Shown one piece after another: positions 54,697 to 62,522 of a DNA stretch of 64,000 nucleotides (its first letter is position 1; each line of letters starts with the position of its first letter). The notes below the pieces were generated by a model that was not told the DNA's origin, ran no database searches, and was given only the letters and a program-made list of their open reading frames with translations. This DNA comes from Motiliproteus sediminis. GTDB lineage: Bacteria > Pseudomonadota > Gammaproteobacteria > Pseudomonadales > Balneatricaceae. A program made the position numbers and the translations under genes. The stretch covers positions 119,069 through 183,068 of the forward strand of contig NZ_JAERQK010000007.1 of the NCBI RefSeq assembly GCF_017912535.1, read 5' to 3'.

Positions 54697-55494
54697 CTAC
54701 CACGCCTGCCACAGCAGCCGGGTGGCCAGCGCCAGTGTGGCGATAATGATCATCGGTTTAACCAGCCCCGCGCCGCGCCGGACGACCAGATTAGAGCCCA
54801 GTCGTGCGCCCACTATCTGGCCGGCGGCCATGCACAGCCCCAGAGTCCATATGACCTCTCCGGCGCCGATAAACAGCAGCAGCGAGCTGAGGTTGGTGGC
54901 AAACACCAACACCTTGGTGTGGGCGGTGGCGCGCACCAGGTTATAGCCACGCAGACTGACGAACGCTACGGCGAACAGCGAGCCGATACCCGGGCCGAAG
55001 AAGCCGCCGTAAAAGCCGATCGTCGAGGCCGTTGTGAGGGCAAAGGCGGTATGGCCCAGGCGAGGGCGGGCGTCGAGGTCGCCAACCCGGGGTGACAGCG
55101 AGAAGTAGAGCGCAACCAGAATCAGCAGCAGGGGGAGTAGCTGTGCCAACTGCGTGGCGTCCAGTTGCTGCACGCAGAAGGTGCCGATGGCCGATCCCAG
55201 CAGGGCGCAGAGGATTGCGGGCAGCATGCCGGTCAGTTCGATCTGGCCTTTAGCAAAGTAGTTGAGCATCGACGAGGCGGTGCCGAACACGTTCTGCAGT
55301 TTGTTGGTGGCGAGTGCGGCTATGGGTGGCACGCCAAGCATCAACAGGGCCGGCAACACCAGTAGCCCGCCGGCACCTGCGATGGCACTGATAAAGCCCG
55401 CCAGAGCGCCCAGCAAAACCAATGCAGCAAGCAACAACAGACTGGGACTCTCTAGTACAGCAGAGCTCAACAGCGCGCTCATAGGGTGGGCCAT
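54697..55494 (-). CDS. TauE/SafE (TSUP) family permease
   Basis: This 265-residue membrane protein has about eight helices in two repeats. The hallmarks are FISAIAGAGGLLVLPALLMLGVPP with TNKLQN, then TIGFYGGFFGPGIGSLF and LVRATAHTKVLVFATN. TSUP proteins export sulfite or organosulfonates, or move other anions. No substrate can be named. An internal start at MSALLSS (55482) is equally likely. The upstream 138-base gap carries a GCAATGC triple repeat (near 55540) and a long hairpin. Confidence 0.85.
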   Translation of the reverse strand: MAHPMSALLSSAVLESPSLLLLAALVLLGALAGFISAIAGAGGLLVLPALLMLGVPPIAALATNKLQNVFGTASSMLNYFAKGQIELTGMLPAILCALLGSAIGTFCVQQLDATQLAQLLPLLLILVALYFSLSPRVGDLDARPRLGHTAFALTTASTIGFYGGFFGPGIGSLFAVAFVSLRGYNLVRATAHTKVLVFATNLSSLLLFIGAGEVIWTLGLCMAAGQIVGARLGSNLVVRRGAGLVKPMIIIATLALATRLLWQAW

Positions 55495-55579
55495 GACTCG
55501 AACGACGGCGGGATGATGATGCTAAGGGAGGCCGGGACGGCACGCAATGCAATGCAATGCGTGCAGCGTGCTTGGCTAA

Positions 55580-55611
55580 TTAATAATCCCCGGACGGCCA
55601 GGGATTATTAA
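55580..55611. repeat. 11-bp inverted repeat hairpin
   Basis: TTAATAATCCC (55580-55590) and GGGATTATTAA (55601-55611) frame a 10-base loop. The hairpin lies after the stop of the 94-aa gene on the minus strand. A second perfect palindrome, GCGTAATC-AGC-GATTACGC (55620-55638), overlaps the stop itself. The larger hairpin may be a terminator, although no T-run follows. Confidence 0.65.
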
Positions 55612-55632
55612 TGGATGGGGCGTAATCAGCGA

Positions 55633-55917
55633 TTACGCGGCAACGCAGACCATCAGGCCGATGGACGCCGCCTCTTTACGGAATTCGCTGATCAGTTCGT
55701 CGGGCAGGTTGTCGGTTGGGAATGCCAGTTCGATCCGGGCCGGCTTGTCGAGACCGCTGTCTCTGAAATGGGTTAAACGCTCTACCGCTTCGTCGAACGA
55801 TTCGACCAGAAAGCGTTCCAGTGTCAGGTCGGGCATCACAGTCGCCTTATTTTTATTGTTGGTGTTATCAGTGGCACCTTCTAAGAGTGCCTGCTGTTGG
55901 CAATTGGTACAAGCCAT
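55633..55917 (-). CDS. Small CxxC protein, 94 aa, unknown
   Basis: The frame from the ATG at 55917 starts MACTNCQQQALLEGATDNT, with a CxxC pair at the N-terminus. A basic/polar linker follows, then a compact domain (LTLERFLVESFDEAVERLTHF; FPTDNLPDELISEFRKEAA). I do not know the family. The CxxC could bind metal or undergo redox exchange. The ATG follows AAGGAG, though at a rather long 11-base spacing. An internal start at MPDLTLERF would remove the cysteines. Confidence 0.5.
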   Translation of the reverse strand: MACTNCQQQALLEGATDNTNNKNKATVMPDLTLERFLVESFDEAVERLTHFRDSGLDKPARIELAFPTDNLPDELISEFRKEAASIGLMVCVAA

Positions 55918-56064
55918 GGGTGGCCAAACTCCTTGTAAAACTTCGCTACCGGGCAGGGTCACGGTAGGCCCCTGTGCTCCTCAAGGGCGGGCGCATAATG
56001 CACTATTTGCATAAGGTTATAAATAGGACAAAGTATTATTCTTAATATTAAACAACTGTTGGCC

Positions 56065-57375
56065 TTACTGTTGCGCGTTACGGAGTGCCAGTGACGCGAG
56101 CGCGCCCAGCAGTGTGATGAGTGACAGGGTGGCGATTGCGGTGACCAGCCCCAGCCCCACCAGCGCTGCCGTCAAGCCGCCGGCAAGCAGCAACAGGATG
56201 CCGATCAGGGTGTTGCTGAGCGCCACGTACTCGGCCTTCAGATCGCCGGCGGCCATGTCGATGATGTGAGTTTTGCGGCCAATCCTGAAGCCCGCATGGG
56301 CGACCCCCAGCACAAACAGCACCAGCGCGTAAAAGGCGACGTGGCCGGTGACCGTTGGCAGCCACCAGTAGCAGGCAGCCACCCCGGCGCCCAACAGGGC
56401 TGACAGTAACGCCGCCAGCGCCATGGTGAGTTTGCTGGAATAGTCGGCCAGCGCCCCCCACACCAGCGAACTGCAGGCACCGGCGAGCCCTGAAGCAACG
56501 ATCAGCCAACCCAGACTGTCGAGCGCGCTGCCCAACTGCTGCTGGGCCAATAGCACGTAAAGTGGGCCGACCAGTGCGGTGGCCAGCAACAGGGCGCGGG
56601 CGAGCAGGAACAACTGCAACTGTGGGTCATGCAGCAGCAGGTGCCACTGGTCTCGCATCAGATCGCCTAGCTGGCGGCCACCGTCGGTGGCGCCCGGGTA
56701 TTCGCGGGTGAGGTTGAAGCAGCCGGCGGCGATCAGCCAGCAACAGCCGGCACCGAACAGCAGCCAAGGTAGCCAGTTGGCCGAATCGCCACCGTGTTGA
56801 GCCAGGGTCAGCCCGAGTCCGACCGTCGCCACGCTGATGCCGGCGATGGTGGCGGAGTAGCCGTTGACCCGCCCCCGTCGCCCCTTGGTGATAGTCTTGC
56901 CCAGGGTATCCTTGGCGGCGATAGATGCCACCCCGCGCGCGGCACTGAAGACCACCAGCAGCATCAGAATCAGGGTGCCGGCTAGCGCACCGGACAGGTT
57001 TGCCAGCGCCACCATCGCCATCAGCATTACACAGCCCCCCTCAACCACGCTGCTGCCGACCCAGAATACCTTGCGTACCGGATAGCGCCGGATCAGCGCG
57101 CCAAACAGGATCTGGGGCAGCAGGGATAGCGCTTCGCGGATCGGTACCAGCAGGGTCGACATGAATGCCGGTGCACCCACCGCCGCCAGCAGCCAGGGCA
57201 GTACCACTTTGGTGTCGGCCAGCGCGTCGCCGGTTTTGCTGAACGCCTGCGCACTCACCTGGCTGATCAGATTTCGTGGTTGTTCGTGGCACTGGCGCTC
57301 AGGAATATCCCGGCACAGGCGGGCTTCGTCATCGTTATTGGCGAACTCAAAAAGCGTGCGAAAAGGAAACCGCAT
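56065..57375 (-). CDS. MFS transporter
   Basis: This 436-residue protein has a polar N-terminus and about twelve membrane helices. Typical features are the loop LFGALIRRYPVRKVF between helices 2 and 3 and SLVWGALADYSSKLT. Several segments recall drug or metabolite exporters, but the substrate is not evident. The ATG at 57375 is chosen; an upstream in-frame start adds 17 unusual residues. It is divergent from the small gene that precedes the ECF sigma operon. Confidence 0.8.
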   Translation of the reverse strand: MRFPFRTLFEFANNDDEARLCRDIPERQCHEQPRNLISQVSAQAFSKTGDALADTKVVLPWLLAAVGAPAFMSTLLVPIREALSLLPQILFGALIRRYPVRKVFWVGSSVVEGGCVMLMAMVALANLSGALAGTLILMLLVVFSAARGVASIAAKDTLGKTITKGRRGRVNGYSATIAGISVATVGLGLTLAQHGGDSANWLPWLLFGAGCCWLIAAGCFNLTREYPGATDGGRQLGDLMRDQWHLLLHDPQLQLFLLARALLLATALVGPLYVLLAQQQLGSALDSLGWLIVASGLAGACSSLVWGALADYSSKLTMALAALLSALLGAGVAACYWWLPTVTGHVAFYALVLFVLGVAHAGFRIGRKTHIIDMAAGDLKAEYVALSNTLIGILLLLAGGLTAALVGLGLVTAIATLSLITLLGALASLALRNAQQ

Positions 57376-57545
57376 GGCTGCTGACAGTAATGGAGGGTGT
57401 AGGGCTAAGTATAGGATTCGCAACACGCACTTTGTCCAGTGGGTCGATGATGTCGCGGGCTTGAAAGTAATTTGAACCCGGAACGATCTGGCCGTTACCT
57501 ACCGGACAAGAGACACAGCAACGCGCATCGCGCCCGGAGTCCATC

Positions 57546-57755
57546 ATGATCAGCACCGCCCTCAACGAACTGGTCCATCGTTTTCGCAGTCAAGGTCGGA
57601 CCCACGAAGCGCTGCTGGTAAACCGCAGCGATTTTGAAACCCTCAAGCGTGAACTTCTGGCGATGAACTGCCGCCGCGCGCTGGCCGCCCTGACTCAGGC
57701 AGAGCCCCGTTACTACGGCGTGCCGGTGGCGATTCAGGAAAACTGGGTGATCTGA
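57546..57755 (+). CDS. Small hypothetical protein, 69 aa
   Basis: This protein starts MISTALNELVHRFRSQGRTHEALLV after GGAG at 8 bases. It looks soluble, helical and basic, with no membrane segment. I do not recognise a family. It lies 240 bases upstream of the ECF sigma start on the same strand and could be the first gene of that operon. The upstream gap has a TGAAC at 57473 and a GGAAC at 57480 that may be parts of an ECF-type promoter. Confidence 0.5.
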   Translation: MISTALNELVHRFRSQGRTHEALLVNRSDFETLKRELLAMNCRRALAALTQAEPRYYGVPVAIQENWVI

Positions 57756-57757
57756 AC

Positions 57758-58012
57758 ATGACGCATCCCGAGCAGATCACCGCTCTTGCTTTTACGGCCA
57801 ATCCCGACGCTGACAGTTGGGATTGGCAAAAGCCCAGCGCGCTTCCTAAGCTGTTAGGTGCGCGCCATCGCCCCGGCCAGCGTCATCCGGTCGGCTTTCG
57901 GTTTTCGGTTCACGGCGACAATGCGCATACCGTCATCTCTGCATCGCCCGGTGCCAACACGGCTTTCGAGCCGCCCGCTGACGGAGGTTCCCGCAATGGA
58001 CACTGCCAGTGA
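57758..58012 (+). CDS. Possible small ORF overlapping the sigma-factor start
   Basis: An 84-codon frame starts with ATG 3 bases after the previous stop and ends 17 bases inside the ECF sigma gene. The product would be rich in His, Pro and Ala, without a recognisable domain. No ribosome-binding site is clear. It may be a leader that couples translation into the sigma gene, or not a gene. Confidence 0.3.
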   Translation: MTHPEQITALAFTANPDADSWDWQKPSALPKLLGARHRPGQRHPVGFRFSVHGDNAHTVISASPGANTAFEPPADGGSRNGHCQ

Positions 58013-58583
58013 ACGCGTCGCTGAAGAGATCGCCTGGATTCATCGAATCGGCCAGGGCGACCGGGTGGCGCTGGGTCAGCTCTATCGCCGTTATGCGCCG
58101 CGTATCTTTCGTTTCGTCACCCGCATGATCAAGGATGAGGCCAAGGCGGAGGAGCTGGTCAACGATGTGATGATGGAGATCTGGAAAGGCGCGGTGCAAT
58201 ACGAGCGCCGTTCATCCCCCTCCACCTGGATTCTCGGCATGGCCCGCTTCCGCACCCTCAACGCGATTCGCGGCAAGCAGCTCGACACGGTGGAGTACAG
58301 CCAGGCCCCGGAGGCGGAAGATGAGGCTGGCGATGCCAGCAGCGGTTGCACCCAGGATGAGCTGCGTCAGTTACTGCGCAACACGGTGGCGCGCTTGTCG
58401 GCGGAACACCGCGAAGTGGTGGAGCTGGCGTTCTTTCATGACTGCTCCTACAAAGAGGTTGCCGAAATTTTGCAATGCCCTGAAAACACGGTGAAAACCC
58501 GTATGTACCACGCCAAGGCCAAGCTCAAACCCTGGCTGACCAATCTGGGCTTGAGTCTGTCAGAAACAGGAGGTGTCACATGA
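57996..58583 (+). CDS. ECF-family RNA polymerase sigma factor
   Basis: This protein has 195 residues. Region 2 has ALGQLYRRYAPRIFRFVTRMI and ELVNDVMMEIWKGA (core binding and -10 recognition). Region 4 has LSAEHREVVELAFFHDCSYKEVAEIL and NTVKTRMYHAKAKL (-35 recognition HTH). There is no region 1 or 3, as in ECF factors. The ATG at 57996 follows GGAGG. Its stop overlaps the anti-sigma start by 4 bases (ATGA). It probably controls its own operon of two exported proteases and a lipoprotein. Confidence 0.92.
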   Translation: MDTASERVAEEIAWIHRIGQGDRVALGQLYRRYAPRIFRFVTRMIKDEAKAEELVNDVMMEIWKGAVQYERRSSPSTWILGMARFRTLNAIRGKQLDTVEYSQAPEAEDEAGDASSGCTQDELRQLLRNTVARLSAEHREVVELAFFHDCSYKEVAEILQCPENTVKTRMYHAKAKLKPWLTNLGLSLSETGGVT

Positions 58584-59233
58584 GCGAGCAACGGATGGAA
58601 GAGATGCTGGCCTGGTATGTTAACGGCACCCTCGACGCGGCGGAACGGCAGCAGGTTGAGGCGTGGCTGGCAGATAACCCGGAGGCCCAGATGCAGCTGG
58701 CCGAATACGAATTCATGCGCGACAGCGTGGCCGAAACCGGCAGCGAGGAAAGTGCTTTTGATACTGAAGCGGGGCTGGATGCGCTGATGGCCCGTATCGA
58801 CCAAGACGAGGCTGCCAATCAGCCCCAGCTGGACGCCTCAGGCGGTTCCTTGTGGCAGCGATTCCGACAGTCGTTGCAATGGAACCTGACCCCGGCGTTT
58901 GCCAGGGTGGCGATGGTGTCTCAGCTAGGGGTAGTGATGGTGCTGGGTGCACTGCTGATGCTGCCGGCCGAAACCGAGGAGCCCGGCTATCAGGTGCTGT
59001 CCGGTCCACCGGCGGTGGTGGCCGGCGGCGTGGTACTGACGCTGGGCCTGGCTCCCGACACCCGCGCCGATGCGCTGCAGGCGCTGCTGCGTTCGCAGCA
59101 GGCTGAAATCATCGCCGGCCCCAGCGCCCTCGGAACCTACCGGATTCGACTGCCGGACGATGATCAGCAGGCCGCGCGGACCGCCGCCCTCAAGGCTCAC
59201 CCGGCTGTCACCTATCTGGAGCCGGCGCAGTGA
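58580..59233 (+). CDS. Membrane anti-sigma factor with a subtilase-propeptide-like periplasmic domain
   Basis: This protein has 217 residues. Residues 1-50 form the anti-sigma domain (EMLAWYVNGTLDAAERQQVEAWL); the HxxxCxxC zinc motif is missing. One membrane helix lies at about 109-128. The exported part (148-217) resembles the inhibitory propeptide of subtilases: GGVVLTLGLAPD, a conserved GTYRIRLPDD stretch, and LKAHPAVTYLEPAQ at the very end. That last motif is where subtilase propeptides normally end, just before the mature enzyme. Here the gene stops and the protease starts with a 4-base overlap (GTGA). The similarity is read by eye and should be tested by structure prediction. Confidence 0.75.
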   Translation: MSEQRMEEMLAWYVNGTLDAAERQQVEAWLADNPEAQMQLAEYEFMRDSVAETGSEESAFDTEAGLDALMARIDQDEAANQPQLDASGGSLWQRFRQSLQWNLTPAFARVAMVSQLGVVMVLGALLMLPAETEEPGYQVLSGPPAVVAGGVVLTLGLAPDTRADALQALLRSQQAEIIAGPSALGTYRIRLPDDDQQAARTAALKAHPAVTYLEPAQ

Positions 59234-60795
59234 AATCCCCGTGGCTGGCGTGTGGCCTGCTAGTGGTTGCTACGCTGGCTGAGGCAGAGGTCGGCCCGCC
59301 GGGCGGTGTTGGCGCTGGCGCTGAACCCGCGTCCGCGGCCATATCCGGGGTTATGCCGGACACCCGCAGCAGTAGCTTGCCGGATACCGGTGGTGCCATG
59401 GTCAGTGCGGCGCTGAGTTCGACCCTGCCAGCGTCAGCCGCGGTACCACCGGTGGTGGTCATCAATGATCCGCTGCTGCAAAGTGCCGGCAGTTGGGGCC
59501 AATCACGCCCGGACCAGTGGGGGCTGTACCAGATCGGTCTCTATCGCGATGGCGGCCAGCCGCTCAGCCGTTATCCGCTGCAACTGGAGCCGGTGCGGGT
59601 GGCGCTGATCGACAGTGGGCTGGACTACACCCACCCCGACCTCGGCATCGAGCCGCTGTGGCGCAATCCTGATGAGAAGCCCAACGGCCGCGACGATGAC
59701 GGCAACGGCTACATCGACGATCTGATTGGCTGGAACTTCGTCGATAACAACAACAATCCCTGGGACGACCAGGGCCACGGTACCCACGTAGCCGGCATTA
59801 TTTCCGCACGACGGGATAACGGCATTGGCATCAGTGGTATCGCCCCCAATGCGCGACTGATGGTGCTCAAAGTGGTTGACGCCAGCGGCCACGCGGCAGG
59901 CCCCGATATTGCCGCAGCGCTGCGTTATGCGGTGGACAAAGGTGCACAGTTGATCCAGTTGAGCCTTGGCGGTGCCGAGCCGGGACCCGAGGAGCTGGAC
60001 GCCCTGCGTTATGCCCTGGAACGAGAAGCGGTGGTAGTAATCGCCGCCGGTAACCGTGCCAGTGGCGACCTCAGTCTGGGTTATGAACGTCTGACCGGTC
60101 CGCTGGTGGTGGGGGCGGCAACCCCGCAAGGCGAGCGGGCGCCGTTCAGTGACTGGGGGCCGGCGCTGGATCTGCTCGCCCCCGGGGTGGATATCCTCTC
60201 GCTCAGAGCACGCGGCAGTGATTTTCTGCGCACTATAGGCGCCCCTGATTACCAACCGGGCAGTGCGGTGGTGCAGCAGGATTACTACCGCGCCACCGGC
60301 ACCTCCTTCGCCGCGCCGTTTGTCACCGGAGTGGCGGCGCTGATTCTCGGTCGCGATCCCTGGCTGGAACCGCCCCAGCTGCAGCGGATGCTGCTGCAGT
60401 CCGCCGCCGATCGTGGGCCTACAGGAATCGACCAGCTCAGCGGCTATGGCCTGCTCGACGCCGACGCCGCGTTGGTGGCCTCACCGCAACGCTTTGTCGA
60501 CGCGCGTCTGCTCAGTGTGCAGGTCAGCCGTGAGCGGCAGTTGGAGCTGCTGGGGGTGGCTGACGCTGATCGTTTTGCCCGCGCGGAACTCAGTTACGGT
60601 CTGGGGGAGGCGCCGCCAAACTGGCAGTTGATCGATACCCTGACCCAACCCTCGGACAGCGGCGTTATCGCGCGGGTTGATCCCGCTACCCTGCCGAAGG
60701 GGCGCACACTGACGCTGCGGCTGCAGGTCTGGCATCAGGATGGCACCCGGCGTGAAAGCTGGCTGCAGCTGGCGTTGCCGGGAGCGTCGCAATGA
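59230..60795 (+). CDS. Exported S8 subtilisin-like serine protease lacking its own propeptide
   Basis: This 521-residue protein has a signal peptide (ending LAEAE) and an intact catalytic set: Asp128 in ALIDSGLD, His183 in GHGTHVAG, Asn275 in IAAGN and Ser359 in GTSFAAPF. A DDDGNGYIDD stretch may bind calcium. Between the signal peptide and NDPLLQSAGSWGQ (residue 79), where mature subtilases usually begin, only about 58 Ala/Pro/Gly/Ser-rich residues remain; no propeptide fold is seen. The C-terminal 100 residues form an extra beta-rich domain. Its start is GTG. It is coupled to the anti-sigma gene and the next protease by 4-base overlaps. Confidence 0.85.
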   Translation: MKSPWLACGLLVVATLAEAEVGPPGGVGAGAEPASAAISGVMPDTRSSSLPDTGGAMVSAALSSTLPASAAVPPVVVINDPLLQSAGSWGQSRPDQWGLYQIGLYRDGGQPLSRYPLQLEPVRVALIDSGLDYTHPDLGIEPLWRNPDEKPNGRDDDGNGYIDDLIGWNFVDNNNNPWDDQGHGTHVAGIISARRDNGIGISGIAPNARLMVLKVVDASGHAAGPDIAAALRYAVDKGAQLIQLSLGGAEPGPEELDALRYALEREAVVVIAAGNRASGDLSLGYERLTGPLVVGAATPQGERAPFSDWGPALDLLAPGVDILSLRARGSDFLRTIGAPDYQPGSAVVQQDYYRATGTSFAAPFVTGVAALILGRDPWLEPPQLQRMLLQSAADRGPTGIDQLSGYGLLDADAALVASPQRFVDARLLSVQVSRERQLELLGVADADRFARAELSYGLGEAPPNWQLIDTLTQPSDSGVIARVDPATLPKGRTLTLRLQVWHQDGTRRESWLQLALPGASQ

Positions 60796-62522
60796 GGTCC
60801 GTTATAGGCAGCTGCTGCTACGGGCGATGGATGCTGGCCCTGTTTCTGCTCGCCGCGGCCAGTGCCAGTTGGGGCTGGGAGTCGCTGCCGACCCTCAAGG
60901 CCACCAGTGAACCGCTGCGCACCCTGTCGCTGCCCGCCGGGCAAGATCCAGCGCGCTGGGCCCAGGCTAACGGGCTGACTGACTGGCGTCGCCTGCCGGC
61001 GGCCAACGGCCGCCAGTTTGTCAGTTTTCGCGCTGATGATGCGCGCTGGTCGGCGTTGCAGGCGCAGTGCGACAACAGCAATCCGGCGGCGCCCGCCTGC
61101 CTCAACGCCAGTTGCCAGAGTGTACAGAGCAGCCATCAAGGCAAGCCCTCCAACACTTGGCTGCTGCCACGGGCTCCCGATCTTAATGCGGCGCTGGCGG
61201 GGCGACCCGATGGTTGCAGCGCCGGGCTTGAGGGAATGCCCTGGCGGGGCGTGCTGCCAGACGATGCCGATCCCGCCTGCTGGGTGGTGCGCCAGCTTAA
61301 CCCCTGCCAGAGTGAGCAGACCCCGGCCGAGTACCTCAAACCCCATGCGCGCCCCGACCAACTGGTGGTGCTGATTCCCGAGGATGGCCGAGACCTGTTG
61401 CTGTGGGCGCAGAATCTGGGCCTGCAGGTACTGGAAGAGGTTACCCTCAACAGCACGGGTGAACGGCTGGTGCGGCTGCTGCGCCCGCGCGGCAGCGCCA
61501 GCTCACTGGACGGCTGGGTTTCATTGCTCGGCGGAATGGCCGGCGTCAGCGCGGTGCAGAAAGATGTCGCCTACTTCACTCTGGTCGATGACCATGCTGT
61601 TGCCAGCGCCGCCAGTGCCTCTCTGGCGGTGGCCTCGATTCCCGATCCGCTGGCGGCGTTCAATTACGCGCCGGCCTTGAGTCGCGCCGAGCCGCTGATG
61701 GCACGCTGGGACGGCAGCCCGATCGATGTGGCGGTGATCGATACCGGGGTCGATCGGGAGCATCCCGAACTGCAGGGGCGGGTGGTCAGCGCAGTGGATT
61801 TCAGCGGCCGTGGTTATTCGGCCGACCCTCACGGTACCGGGGTGGCTGCCATCATCGCTGCTAGCCGTGGCAACGGTATCGGCGCTTACGGGGTGGCCCC
61901 CGGCGTGCGGCTACACAGTTACAAAGCCTGCCAGCCGCGCGACCCCGGCAGTCTGGCAGCGCGTTGCTGGAGCAGCAGCCTGATCAAGGCGCTGGATGCG
62001 GCGATCATGGCGGAAACCCCGCTGATCAATATGAGCCTGGGCGGACCGCCATCGCCGCTGCTTGAGCGCTTGGTGCGGGAGGCAACCCGACGCGGGTTGA
62101 TGGTGATCGCCGCCGCCGGCAACGGTGGCCCCAACGCCCAGCCGCTGTTCCCCGCCGCCTGGCCGGAGGCGCTGGCGGTGACCGCGGTGGACGCCGCCGG
62201 GCAACTTTACCCACAGGCCAATCGCGGGGCCTACATCGAGCTGTCCGCTCCCGGTGTGGATATCATCACCGCCGGCCCCAGCGCTGGTCAGCCGTTATTG
62301 TCCGGCACCTCCATGGCCACCGCTCACGCCACCGGGGTGGCCGCGCTGCTACTGCAGTTGGCACCGCAAACCCGCGGCGAGCAACTGCACAGCGCACTGG
62401 TGCAGTTCGGCCGTGACCTCGGTGGCCCCGGCCCCGATGCTGACTATGGTGCTGGCCTGCTGGACGCCTGCGCTACCGCCGCTGCGCTCAGTGGCCAACC
62501 GCAATGCGGAGAGCAGCCATGA
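60792..62522 (+). CDS. Second exported S8 subtilisin-like serine protease
   Basis: This 576-residue protein has a signal peptide (ending SASWG) and a Cys-rich N-terminal region with seven Cys between residues 93 and 172. A propeptide-like segment follows (about 187-260: QLVVLIPEDGRDLLLWAQNLG to GVSAVQKDVAYF). The catalytic residues are Asp317 (VIDTGVD), His347 (DPHGTGVA), Asn444 (AAAGNGG) and Ser507 (SGTSMATAHATG). Unlike the first protease it seems to carry its own propeptide. The start overlaps the preceding stop by 4 bases. Confidence 0.88.
   Translation: MRSVIGSCCYGRWMLALFLLAAASASWGWESLPTLKATSEPLRTLSLPAGQDPARWAQANGLTDWRRLPAANGRQFVSFRADDARWSALQAQCDNSNPAAPACLNASCQSVQSSHQGKPSNTWLLPRAPDLNAALAGRPDGCSAGLEGMPWRGVLPDDADPACWVVRQLNPCQSEQTPAEYLKPHARPDQLVVLIPEDGRDLLLWAQNLGLQVLEEVTLNSTGERLVRLLRPRGSASSLDGWVSLLGGMAGVSAVQKDVAYFTLVDDHAVASAASASLAVASIPDPLAAFNYAPALSRAEPLMARWDGSPIDVAVIDTGVDREHPELQGRVVSAVDFSGRGYSADPHGTGVAAIIAASRGNGIGAYGVAPGVRLHSYKACQPRDPGSLAARCWSSSLIKALDAAIMAETPLINMSLGGPPSPLLERLVREATRRGLMVIAAAGNGGPNAQPLFPAAWPEALAVTAVDAAGQLYPQANRGAYIELSAPGVDIITAGPSAGQPLLSGTSMATAHATGVAALLLQLAPQTRGEQLHSALVQFGRDLGGPGPDADYGAGLLDACATAAALSGQPQCGEQP

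Noticed and set aside
55535..55560. Triple AATGC repeat (GCACGCAATGCAATGCAATGCG)
   Set aside because: Three copies of a pentamer inside a short palindromic context. Too short to call a repeat element or a phase-variation tract, as it lies outside any coding region.
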